From Rubrivivax gelatinosus (GTDB lineage: Bacteria > Pseudomonadota > Gammaproteobacteria > Burkholderiales > Burkholderiaceae_C), in NCBI RefSeq assembly GCF_004340905.1, contig NZ_SLXD01000003.1:310001-374000 (forward strand): a stretch of DNA of 64,000 bases, in the 5' to 3' direction. Shown here in pieces: positions 26,801 through 34,821 of the stretch. Under the pieces are notes generated by a model. It did no database searches. It worked only from the letters and a program-made list of their open reading frames with translations, and was not told where the DNA came from. Both the position numbers and the translations under genes were made by a program. The first letter of the stretch is position 1. Every line of letters starts with the position of its first letter.

Positions 26801-26903
26801 CCTGATCGGCGGCACCGTGGCGGGAACCGTCCTGACGCTGGTGTTCCTGCCTGCGATGTACGCCATCTGGTTCCGGATCCGGCCGACACCGGCGGCCCAC
26901 TGA
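23835..26903 (+). CDS. RND efflux permease
   Basis: A 1022-residue inner-membrane proton/drug antiporter of the RND superfamily, length typical of the TriC/MexK/VexF-like group. It opens with the first helix AVTVFLIFLISVAGVLAFFQLGRAEDPPF. The two relay aspartates are at 405-406 in LGLLVDDAIIAIEMMVVKMEEG. Large periplasmic loops follow helices 1 and 7, and the C-terminal half ends with TLVFLPAMYAIWFRI. It is coupled to its adaptor by an ATGA overlap and uses the divergent outer-membrane factor. Substrates cannot be read from sequence; this branch exports biocides and dyes in relatives. Confidence 0.95.
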   Translation: MSDGRFNLSALAVRERAVTVFLIFLISVAGVLAFFQLGRAEDPPFTVKQMTVITAWPGATAQEMQDQVAEPLEKRMQELRWYDRTETYTRPGLAFTMVSLLDTAPPSEVREEFYQARKKLSDEARRLPAGVIGPMVNDEYSDVTFALFALQARGEPQRLLVRDAETLRQQLLHVPGVKKVNIIGEQSERIFVSFSHDRLATLGVSPQDVFAALNAQNVLTPAGAIETDGPQVFVRVDGAFDKLEKIRNTPISAQGRTLKLSDVAVVERGYEDPSSFLVRRNGEAALLLGIVMRDGWNGLDLGKALDAETVKINAQLPQGMTLSKVTDQAINISSSVDEFMVKFFVALLVVMLVCFVSMGWHVGIVVAAAVPLTLAAVFVIMAATGKNFDRITLGSLILALGLLVDDAIIAIEMMVVKMEEGYSRIKASAYAWSHTAAPMLSGTLVTAIGFMPNGFARSTAGEYTSNMFWIVGIALIASWVVAVAFTPYLGVKMLPDLKKVEGGHDAIYDTRHYNRFRQVLGRVIARKWLVAAAVVGLFVLAIVGMGLVKKQFFPTSDRPEVLVELQMPYGTSIGQTSAATAKVEAWLAKQAEAKTVTAYVGQGAPRFYLAMAPELPDPSFAKIVVLTGNQEEREALKFRLRQAVADGLASEAQVRVTQLVFGPYSPFPVAYRVMGPDPDQLREIAARVKAVMQASPMMRTVNVDWGPRVPTLHLTLDQDRLQAVGLNSNSVALQLQFLLSGIALTEVREDIRSVQVVGRAAGDTRLDPAKIAAFTLVGAAGQRLPLSQVGTVEVRMEDPILRRRDRTPTMTVRGDTAEGLQPPDVSSAVMKELEPIVQSLPAGYRIEQAGSIEESAKATKAMAPLFPIMIALTLLIIILQVRSIAAMFMVFATSPLGLIGVVPTLLVFQQPFGINALVGLIALSGILMRNTLILIGQIHHNEREGLSPFNAVVEATVQRARPVILTALAAVLAFIPLTQSVFWGTLAYTLIGGTVAGTVLTLVFLPAMYAIWFRIRPTPAAH

Positions 26904-26996
26904 ACTCAGCCCGGCCGAACGCTTCGCGCCGGCGCGATTCCGCGCCTTGTCCCGCGGTCAGCGCCGCTGTCCCCACTCGAGGCACAGGGATAAAGT

Positions 26997-27048
26997 GTCA
27001 TTCACTGCCAAAAGACATTGAGCGACATACGATATCGAGAGACAAATG
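26997..27048. promoter_or_regulatory. Candidate control region of the aldehyde dehydrogenase-TetR operon
   Basis: The 208-bp gap before the aldehyde dehydrogenase contains the perfect 8-bp palindrome CGATATCG (27030-27037). It is flanked by GTCATT (26998-27003) and AATGAC (27043-27048) as distant inverted arms, with several GACA repeats between. It is the likely binding region of the TetR encoded at 28601; no close copy was seen elsewhere. Confidence 0.3.
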
Positions 27049-27111
27049 ACGCTTGGGCTCTCGTGTCGCTGCGCGCTGTCTGCAGGTGCACTCCAACTGA
27101 AAGGAAACTCC

Positions 27112-28551
27112 ATGTCTGCTCCCGCCTATACCGACCTGTACCTCTGGATCAATGGACAGAAGCTGTCCGGTGGTGGCCGCCCGGAGAGTGCGGTGATCAA
27201 CCCCTTCGACGGCAGCACCCTGGGCCAGATGCCGCACGCCACGGCGCAGGACCTGCAGGCCGCGCTCGGCTCTGCGGACCAGGGCTTCAAGACCTGGCGC
27301 GCCGTGCCCGCCTGGGAACGCGCCGCCGTCATCGAGCGTGCCGTGGCCTGGCTGCGCGAGCGCAGCGAGCAGCTGGCCACGCTGCTGACGCTGGAAGTCG
27401 GCAAGCCCTTGGCCGAGGCGCGCATGGAGCTGGGCCTGACCTTCGAGTCCATGATCTGGTGCGCCGAGGAGGCCAAGCGCATCTACGGCCGCACGCTGGA
27501 GCCGCGCATTCCGCACGGCCGCGCCGTCGTCACGCGCGAGCCGGTGGGCCCGGTGGCCGCGTTCGCGCCCTGGAACGTGCCTGCGCTGCTGACCGGCCGC
27601 AAGATCGCCGCGGCGCTGGCGGCCGGCTGCTCGATGGTGATCAAGCCCTCCGAGGAAACGCCAGCCACCTGCCTGCTCATCGCCGAAGCCTTCGCCGCCG
27701 CCGGCCTGCCTGCCGGCGTGTTGAACGTGGTGCTGGGTGATCCGGACTTCATCTCGCGCACGCTGCTGGCTTCCAGGATCATCCGCAAGGTGTCGTTCAC
27801 CGGGCCGGAGCCGGTGGGGCGCCAACTGGCCAAGCTGGCCGCCGACAACATCACGCCGATCACGATGGAGCTGGGCGGCCACGCCCCCGTCATCGTCTGC
27901 GACGATGCCGACATCGATGCCGCGGTGGCCGCTTCGGTGCCCAACAAGTTCTTCAATGCCGGTGCCAGCTGCATCGCCCCGACGCGCTTCTACGTGCAGG
28001 ACTCGGTGTTCGACCGCTTCGTCGCGGCCTTCGTGCAGGGGGCGCAGTCGCTGAAGATGGGCAGCGGCTTCGATCCCGAGACCCGCATGGGCCCGCTGGC
28101 CAATGCGCGTCGTCTTGCCGCGATGGAGCGGCTGATCGCCGACGCCGTGGCGCGTGGCAGCAAGCTGGAGACCGGCGGTGCGCGTGTGAAGGGCGACGGC
28201 TTCTTCTGGGCGCCCACGGTGCTCACCAACGTGCCCGAGGACGCGGACATCATGAACCATGAGCCCTTCGGCCCGGTGGCCACCATCTCCCGCTTCAGCA
28301 CCCTGGACGAGGCGATCGAGAAAGCCAACCGACTGCCGTTCGGCCTGGGCGCCTATGCCTTCACCCGCTCGCTGCAGCGCGCACACCAGCTGGCCGACCG
28401 CATCGAAAGCGGCATGGTGGGCATCAACACCTACTACTTCGGCATGCCGGAGGGCCCGTTCGGCGGCGTCAAGCAAAGCGGCTATGGCAGCGAAAATGGC
28501 ACCGAGGGCATCGATGCCTACCTGGTGACCAAGTTCGTTCACATGGTCTGA
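27112..28551 (+). CDS. NAD(P)-dependent aldehyde dehydrogenase (SSADH-like)
   Basis: A 479-residue aldehyde dehydrogenase. GPVAAFAPWNVP and KPSEETPATC form the cofactor region, FTGPEPVGRQLAKLAADNI the second glycine motif, and MELGGHAPVIV holds the general base Glu253. The nucleophile is Cys287 in FFNAGASCIAPTRFYV, where the usual GQ.C is GASC. The C-terminal block is GPFGGVKQSGYGSENGTEGI. The GabD/Sad-like pattern suggests a semialdehyde substrate. The ATG at 27112 has AAGGAA ahead; an in-frame ATG at 27046 lacks this. A TetR gene follows 49 bp downstream. Confidence 0.9.
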   Translation: MSAPAYTDLYLWINGQKLSGGGRPESAVINPFDGSTLGQMPHATAQDLQAALGSADQGFKTWRAVPAWERAAVIERAVAWLRERSEQLATLLTLEVGKPLAEARMELGLTFESMIWCAEEAKRIYGRTLEPRIPHGRAVVTREPVGPVAAFAPWNVPALLTGRKIAAALAAGCSMVIKPSEETPATCLLIAEAFAAAGLPAGVLNVVLGDPDFISRTLLASRIIRKVSFTGPEPVGRQLAKLAADNITPITMELGGHAPVIVCDDADIDAAVAASVPNKFFNAGASCIAPTRFYVQDSVFDRFVAAFVQGAQSLKMGSGFDPETRMGPLANARRLAAMERLIADAVARGSKLETGGARVKGDGFFWAPTVLTNVPEDADIMNHEPFGPVATISRFSTLDEAIEKANRLPFGLGAYAFTRSLQRAHQLADRIESGMVGINTYYFGMPEGPFGGVKQSGYGSENGTEGIDAYLVTKFVHMV

Positions 28552-28559
28552 CGACGCAC

Positions 28560-28599
28560 GGGGCGACGGCGCGGCGCCGCCGCCCCTCCCCGAGGAGGG
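28560..28599 (+). promoter_or_regulatory. Overlapping hairpins, the second covering the TetR ribosome site
   Basis: Hairpin 1: GGGGCG-A-CGGCG (28560-28571) pairs with CGCCG-C-CGCCCC (28575-28586) around a 3-nt loop. Hairpin 2: CCCTCC (28584-28589) pairs with GGAGGG (28594-28599), a 4-nt loop. GGAGGG is the Shine-Dalgarno of the ATG at 28601. The two hairpins share bases 28584-28586, so they compete. Confidence 0.5.
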
Positions 28600-28600
28600 C

Positions 28601-29197
28601 ATGGCTTTGGGATTGAGGGAGTCCAAGAAGGACAAGACGCGCCTGCAGCTGCTGGAGAAGGCGCTCGACCTCTTCAGCCGGCAAGGCTACGAAGAGACCA
28701 CCATCGCCCAGATCGCGGCCGAGGTGGAGGTCTCGCCCCGCACGCTGCTGCGCTACTTCCCGACCAAGGAAGACATCGTGGTCAGCTGGATCGAGGAGAG
28801 CATGTCCAACTTCCTCACCCGCCTGGACGGGCGACCGGCCGGTGAAACGGTGCAGCAGTCGCTCATCGCATGCGCGCGCGGGCTGTTGGCCGCCTACGAG
28901 GCCCGCAAGCCGTTCTACCTGAGCCTGGAACGCATGATCGCCGCCTCGCCGGCCATCAGCGACCGCAAGCAGGGCATGACGGCCCGTCTCGCCGACGAGG
29001 TGGCCGACGAGATCGCCCGTTCACGCGGAGCCGAGGCACCCGATGGGCTGGCCCGGCATGTCTACCCGCATGCGCTGTTCGCGGTGCTGCGTGCGGTGAT
29101 CACTCAGTGGGTGCGGGCCGACGGCGCGCCCAGCCTTCAGCAGCTGCTGGACCAGGCGCTGCGGCTCGTGGACTTCGAGCCCGCGCGCGCTTCCTGA
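28601..29197 (+). CDS. TetR family regulator of the aldehyde dehydrogenase operon
   Basis: A 198-residue TetR protein with HTH residues about 12-60: LLEKALDLFSRQGYEETTIAQIAAEVEVSPRTLLRYFPTKEDIV. Its C-terminal helices give a ligand pocket and dimer interface. It sits 49 bp after the aldehyde dehydrogenase on the same strand, an arrangement typical of autoregulated aldehyde-responsive operons. The ribosome site GGAGGG is predicted to be hidden in a short hairpin, so its level may be kept low. The operator is probably in the 26997-27048 region. Confidence 0.9.
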   Translation: MALGLRESKKDKTRLQLLEKALDLFSRQGYEETTIAQIAAEVEVSPRTLLRYFPTKEDIVVSWIEESMSNFLTRLDGRPAGETVQQSLIACARGLLAAYEARKPFYLSLERMIAASPAISDRKQGMTARLADEVADEIARSRGAEAPDGLARHVYPHALFAVLRAVITQWVRADGAPSLQQLLDQALRLVDFEPARAS

Positions 29198-29424
29198 CGA
29201 ACGGTTGAAGAACTCTGGGCGCCCGGCTTCCGGGCGCGCCGACAAGGCCTGCTCCACGCGCTGCGCGTCCGGTTGCACGCCTGCGCCTGTCGCTTTCCGC
29301 CGGGGCCGCGCCCCAGCGGCTCGAACGCGTCGCGGTCCTGGCTGCCGCTTCAGCAGCGGGTCCAGGCGGTCGGCGAGCGCCTTGCCGGCGCGGCCGGCGC
29401 TGGTGGTGTTCGTTCCGTCCGAAC

Positions 29425-29760
29425 TTATTCTTCGGCGGCGGCCTTTTTAACTTCGGCGAGAAACTCTTCGCTCGCACGCAAGCGGAGGTATTCCTGATAG
29501 GCCCGCTTATAGGCTTCAGTGTTGAAGCCGTATGACGCTTCTGTCTCGTACCGGTCGACCCCGGCGCGCTTCCACAAGGCAAGATCCGCCTTCACTTCGG
29601 CTCGCGTCGGGCCTGCTCCTTCGCTGCGTGCAAGCTTGTCCTGCGCGTGTGCAGGAGACCATGCCACGAGGAGCAGCGTCAACAACGACGTCAGCGCGAC
29701 GGGGTTGGCGCGAGCGCGGGTGATGGATCTGGCATTCGATCGGGTGGGGTTCGGCGACAT
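29425..29760 (-). CDS. DUF4148-type exported protein
   Basis: A 111-residue protein with a long basic leader, hydrophobic stretch PVALTSLLTLLLVAWSPAHAQ and a mature part starting near DKLARSEGAG. The motif GPTRAEVKADLALWKRAGVD is the DUF4148 signature, a small secreted or periplasmic family found mainly in Burkholderiales. GAGGA lies close ahead of the ATG at 29760; the in-frame ATG at 29772 has no ribosome site. DUF4148 genes are usually single and of unknown function. The C-terminal extension (RAYQEYLRLRASEEFLAEVKK) is helical and charged. Confidence 0.7.
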   Translation of the reverse strand: MSPNPTRSNARSITRARANPVALTSLLTLLLVAWSPAHAQDKLARSEGAGPTRAEVKADLALWKRAGVDRYETEASYGFNTEAYKRAYQEYLRLRASEEFLAEVKKAAAEE

Positions 29761-29772
29761 ATAAGTCCTCAT

Positions 29773-30420
29773 GCACGCATGGATGAATTCATCTGGTTTC
29801 CTGGATCGTGGATTTGGCGCGCCAGGAACGTGTTTTCGGCGAAGGTCGATCTGATGGTGATGGGCGAAACCCTCCTGTCGAGAGCCAAATCATCTTTGCC
29901 AGCGGCTGGAATCAGGCACAGACCAGGAAGGACGTCGCGCCGGCCCGATTCACCCGTGCGCCGGCCTTGTGAAGAGCGCGGCCTGTGGTGGGCTGGGACA
30001 AGACAATCGCGGCGGAACGACACGGGAACGGGTGCCCTTTGAAGGATGCCATCTGGCATTGGTGACTATAAACCAAAACGGTCACATGTCGATTGTCGTG
30101 TTACGGCCCAGTGAGCTACGAGCCACGACCCGTCTCTCCTTCTTCACCACGACGGATCGTTGGCCGACTGATCGCGATGTTCCGAGTCAGCGAGTCATCG
30201 CGGCGGCGGAGCACTCTCGCCTCTATGGCTGCGAGCGGGTGTCTGGCCTGACGAAGGCGGTGGAGCGCTCATTCCGAGTCGAGTGACCATAAAGGTCAAT
30301 GGAAACCTCTGGGCACGAACTGCACTTCACGCTCGCGTCGGGCCAGACGCTGCGGAGAGACCGGTGGCGGTGTTGCGCTCGCTCGGCGCCGTGGAGGTCG
30401 GCGTCGGCTGCGGCGACGCC
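29773..30420. other. 650-bp stretch without a recognisable gene
   Basis: No open frame here has recognisable motifs. The stretch holds a third copy of the efflux TetR operator (30062-30085) and a perfect palindrome built from TGACC and GGTCA (30284-30298, 5-bp spacer). Two operator-like sites with no gene beneath suggest a lost or rearranged promoter region, perhaps part of the same decay that truncated the SDR gene at 30421. Confidence 0.55.
30062..30085. promoter_or_regulatory. TetR operator C (orphan copy)
   Basis: A 24-bp site with the same arms and spacing as operators A and B: GTGACTATAAACC in the left part, AAAACGGTCAC in the right. Allowing the usual central variation, it matches operator A at 22 of 24 positions. 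No functional gene follows within several hundred bp on either strand. Confidence 0.65.
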
Positions 30421-30620
30421 TTAACGCCGGCCCAGGTCGCCGAAGCGCCAGGCGGCGGTGACGCCTCCGTCGACGAGGAAGTCGCTGCCGGAGATGAAGC
30501 CGCCGTCAGGGCCCATCAGCAGCGCGGCGACCTGGGCCAGCTCGTCGGCGGTGCCGGCGCGGCCGGCAGCGCAACCATCGATCATGCGGCGGTCGCTGTC
30601 GCCGCGCGGCGGCCCTGTCG
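30421..30620 (-). pseudogene. C-terminal remnant of a short-chain dehydrogenase
   Basis: The minus strand encodes about 55-65 residues ending in GFISGSDFLVDGGVTAAWRFGDL with upstream GRAGTADELAQVAALLMGPDG. This is the last quarter of a classical SDR (the ITGS...VDGG block). The Rossmann TGxxxGxG motif and the YxxxK catalytic centre are absent; the DNA upstream runs into unrelated sequence before the NmrA-like gene. It is therefore a truncated gene, cut on its 5' side. Confidence 0.75.
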
Positions 30621-30709
30621 GAGCAGGGCCCGGAATCGACCGGCCTCGTGGCCGCACCGGATGCGGCGCTGTGTTCACGGCCGGCTCGAAGGCAGCCGGC
30701 CGGGCCCGG

Positions 30710-31507
30710 TCAGCGCGCGGCCAGGGTCTCGATCGCCAGGCGCACGTCCGGCGGCTCGTCATCCACAGGCATGTCTCGCTGGTCGCGCAGCCCGTCGATC
30801 TCGCCTGGCGCGTCGGCTTGCAGCGCCCCGAACAGCGGCGCGAGGTCGACCGGCGCCGGGCCGCGTTCGGCCACCAGCTCGAAGGTCTTGCCCACGGCCT
30901 CGTCGCACAGCAGGCTGGCGACCAGCACCTCGGCGATCTGCCGGCGTGCGACGACGCCGTCGGCGGGGGTGCCGGCATGCCGGGTGTCGCCCTGCAGCAG
31001 GGTCAGCCGATGCTGGTCGGGCGCGTGGTAGTCGAACCAGCCGGGGCGCACGATCGTGTAGGGCAGTCCGCTGGCACGCACCAGGCGCTCGCCCCGGCGC
31101 TTCCAGTCATGCGCGCCGGTCGCGCGGTTGTAGGCACCCTGGTGGTCGGTCACACCGATGGCCGTCATCAGCGCCACGCGCAGGGGCGGCCGGCCCGCCT
31201 TCTGCCATGCGTGCAGCACGTTGAGCACGCCGCCGTAGTCGACGGCCTGCACGCCGGCCCGCCCGCCGCCGGTGCTGCCGTGGGTGAAGACCAGCGCATC
31301 GACACCGGCCAGGGCCGCCTCCAGCGTCTGCGGCTGCCGGAGGTCGCCGATCACGCGCTCGGCGGGCGCGGGCAGGCCTCGAGCCCGGGTGAGGTCGCGC
31401 ACCAGGGCACGCACCGCCAGCCCGCGGCGCAGCGCCTCGGCCACCACCAGACGGCCGATGCTGCCGGTGGCGCCGACCACCAGCACGCTGGAAACCGCGG
31501 GGCTCAC
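30710..31507 (-). CDS. NmrA-like atypical SDR / NAD(P)H-binding protein
   Basis: A 265-residue protein with the NmrA/atypical SDR cofactor motif VLVVGATGSIGRLVVAEALRRG (GATGxxG) near the N-terminus. DLRQPQTLEAALAGVDALVF, typical of this family, and the C-terminal YTIVRPGWF follow. The catalytic YxxxK is missing, as is usual for NmrA-like proteins, which act as redox sensors or quinone/isoflavone-type reductases. The GTG start at 31507 overlaps the stop of the alcohol dehydrogenase by 4 bp (GTGA), indicating translational coupling in the AKR-ADH-NmrA operon. Confidence 0.82.
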   Translation of the reverse strand: MSPAVSSVLVVGATGSIGRLVVAEALRRGLAVRALVRDLTRARGLPAPAERVIGDLRQPQTLEAALAGVDALVFTHGSTGGGRAGVQAVDYGGVLNVLHAWQKAGRPPLRVALMTAIGVTDHQGAYNRATGAHDWKRRGERLVRASGLPYTIVRPGWFDYHAPDQHRLTLLQGDTRHAGTPADGVVARRQIAEVLVASLLCDEAVGKTFELVAERGPAPVDLAPLFGALQADAPGEIDGLRDQRDMPVDDEPPDVRLAIETLAAR

Positions 31508-32559
31508 GCCGCAGCCTCCTGCTTCAGCGAGGCCATGTCGATGACGAAGCGGTACTTCACGTCGGCCTTCAGCAGCCGCTCGTAGGCTTCGTTGATGTCC
31601 TGGATGCGGATGAGCTCGACGTCGCAGCTGATGCCGTGCTCGCCGCAGAAGTCGAGCATCTGCTGGGTCTCGGCGATGCCGCCGATCAGCGAGCCGGCCA
31701 GCGCCTTGCGGCTGAATACCAGGGGGCCGGTGTCGAAGTTCTCCAGCGGCCCCAGGTAGCCAACCATCACGATCGTGCCGCCTGCGGCCAGCGTCGGCAC
31801 GTAGGGGTTCACGTCGTGCTGGTAGGGCACGGTGTCGATGATCAGGTCGAAGCGCCCGGCCACCGCCGCCATCTGCGCCGGGTCGGTGGAGATCACGACG
31901 TGGTCGGCTCCCAGGCGGCGCGCGTCGGCCTCCTTGCCCGGCGAGCGGCTGAACAGCGTCACCTCGGCGCCCAGGGCCTTGGCCAGCTTCAGCCCCATGT
32001 GGCCCAGGCCGACGATGGCGACGCTGCGGCCCGGGCCCGCGCCCCAGTGGCGCAGCGGCGACCAGGTGGTGATGCCGGCGCACAGCAGCGGCGCGGCAGC
32101 GGCGGCGTCCAGCGTCTCGGGGACCTTGAGCACGAAGGACTCGCGCACGACGACCTTCTCGCTGTAGCCGCCGTAGGTGCGCGTGCCGTCCACCGGATCG
32201 GCGTGGTTGTAGGTGTAGGTGGCGCCGTTCTCGCAGTACTGCTCCCAGCCTTTGCCGCAGGGCCGGCAGTGGCGACAGGCGTCGACCAGGCAGCCCACGC
32301 CGACCAGGTCGCCGACGGCAAAGCGCGTGACCTCGTCGCCGACCGCCAGCACGCGGCCAACGATCTCGTGGCCCGGCACCATCGGGTAGCGCGCGTTGCC
32401 CCAGTCGTTGCGCACGTTGTGCACGTCGGAGTGGCAGACGCCGCAGAAGAGGATGTCGATGACGACGTCGTCGGGGCGGGCGCTGCGGCGTTCGAAGTCG
32501 AACAGCCCAAGCCGTCCGGTGGGGCTGTGGGCGGCGTAGCCGCGCACGGAGTAGCTCAT
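31504..32559 (-). CDS. Zinc-dependent NAD(P) alcohol dehydrogenase (CAD/YahK-type), second copy
   Basis: A 351-residue medium-chain dehydrogenase. The catalytic zinc site is in CGVCHSDVHNVRNDWG with GHEIVGRV, the structural zinc site in CRHCRPCGKGWEQYC, and the Rossmann motif is SVAIVGLGHMGLKLAKALG. It ends with KYRFVIDMASLK, like the enzyme at 2438-3532. Compared with that paralogue, VGLGHMGLK lacks the extra glycine pair. GAGGAGAC precedes the ATG at 32559. It is the middle gene of an operon: aldo/keto reductase upstream by 32 bp, NmrA-like gene overlapping downstream. Confidence 0.92.
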   Translation of the reverse strand: MSYSVRGYAAHSPTGRLGLFDFERRSARPDDVVIDILFCGVCHSDVHNVRNDWGNARYPMVPGHEIVGRVLAVGDEVTRFAVGDLVGVGCLVDACRHCRPCGKGWEQYCENGATYTYNHADPVDGTRTYGGYSEKVVVRESFVLKVPETLDAAAAAPLLCAGITTWSPLRHWGAGPGRSVAIVGLGHMGLKLAKALGAEVTLFSRSPGKEADARRLGADHVVISTDPAQMAAVAGRFDLIIDTVPYQHDVNPYVPTLAAGGTIVMVGYLGPLENFDTGPLVFSRKALAGSLIGGIAETQQMLDFCGEHGISCDVELIRIQDINEAYERLLKADVKYRFVIDMASLKQEAAA

Positions 32560-32591
32560 GGTGAGGTCTCCTCGGAGGGGAGGGGCGGGCC

Positions 32592-33713
<1,122 letters not shown>

Positions 33714-33730
33714 TCACACTCCGCACCGCC

Positions 33731-34702
33731 ATGGCCATCAACGAACTGCGCGCGATCGCCACCTTCGCCAAGGCCGTCGAACTGGGCAGCATCCGCCGCG
33801 CAGCGCAGGCCCAGGGCGTCACCCCCCAGGCTGCCAGCCAGGCGCTGGCGCAGCTGGAACAGCATCTGGGCGTGCGCCTGCTGCACCGCACGACGCGCAG
33901 CCTGGCACTGACCGAAGAGGGGCGACACTTCCTGGAGCACACCCAGCCGGCGCTGGCGGCGCTGGACCGTGCGCTGCTCGCCGCGCGCGAAACCAAGGAC
34001 GAGATCGCCGGGCCGCTGCGGGTGGTCGGCCCGAGGTCTTCGTTCGCGTCGCTGCTGATGCCGCTGCTCGACGAGTTCTGCCGCGCCCACCCGGGCATCC
34101 AGCCCGACGTGCAGCTCGACGACAGCCTGGGCGACTGGGTGCGCGACCGCGTCGACGTGGGTTTTCGCATGGGCCAGTCGGCCGATGAAGGCGTGGTCGG
34201 CCGGCTGCTGTTTCCGATCCAGCTCATCGTCTGCGCGAGCCCGGACTACCTGGCCCGGCACGGCGTGCCCGAGACGCCGGACGACCTGGCACGGCATCGC
34301 TGCAGCGTGTTCCGCCACCCGGCCAGCGGCCAGCTCACGCCCTGGTACCTGCAGCTCGGCGGCGAGGTGGAGCGGCGCCCGGTGAGTCCGTCGTTCACGA
34401 CCAACGACACCGAGCTGGAACTGCAGGCCGTGCTCGCCGGGCAGGTGATGGGCCAGCTGGCCAACTTCGCCGCCGCGCCCCACCTGCGTCGCGGCGAACT
34501 GGTGCCCGTGCTGCTGCCCCAGATGAGCGCGCACATCGGCCTGCACGTCTACTACGGCAATCGCACCGCGCTGCCCAAGCGGGTGCGTGCCTTCGTCGAT
34601 CTGGCCGTCGAGCGGCTGCAGGGCGGCGGCGCCCACATGCTGACCGCACGCGAACTGGGCGCGATGGCCCAGGCGAACGCCAAGGGCCGACGCACGCGCT
34701 GA
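33731..34702 (+). CDS. LysR family transcriptional regulator (divergent from the AKR operon)
   Basis: A 323-residue protein with N-terminal winged HTH: AINELRAIATFAKAVELGSIRRAAQAQGVTPQAASQALAQLEQHLGVRLLHRTTR (first 60 residues). An effector domain with LRVVGPRSSFASLLMPLLDEF and LIVCASPDYL follows. The ATG at 33731 is the family start. It shares a 158-bp promoter region with the aldo/keto reductase operon and probably activates it in response to an electrophile or aldehyde. Confidence 0.9.
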   Translation: MAINELRAIATFAKAVELGSIRRAAQAQGVTPQAASQALAQLEQHLGVRLLHRTTRSLALTEEGRHFLEHTQPALAALDRALLAARETKDEIAGPLRVVGPRSSFASLLMPLLDEFCRAHPGIQPDVQLDDSLGDWVRDRVDVGFRMGQSADEGVVGRLLFPIQLIVCASPDYLARHGVPETPDDLARHRCSVFRHPASGQLTPWYLQLGGEVERRPVSPSFTTNDTELELQAVLAGQVMGQLANFAAAPHLRRGELVPVLLPQMSAHIGLHVYYGNRTALPKRVRAFVDLAVERLQGGGAHMLTARELGAMAQANAKGRRTR

Positions 34703-34821
34703 CGCGGTGCCCCGGCCGCTCCCAGACATCGGCCAGGCGGCCGTTTCGAAAGATTGGGTTGCGGCTGGAGCAAGCCGCTGCCGGCTATTCGTCGGCGAAT
34801 CAGGTCCATACAGTGGCGCCG

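Noticed and set aside
23781..26900. A 1039-codon minus-strand frame opposite the first RND permease
   Set aside because: Same reasoning: a long antisense shadow of a recognised gene.
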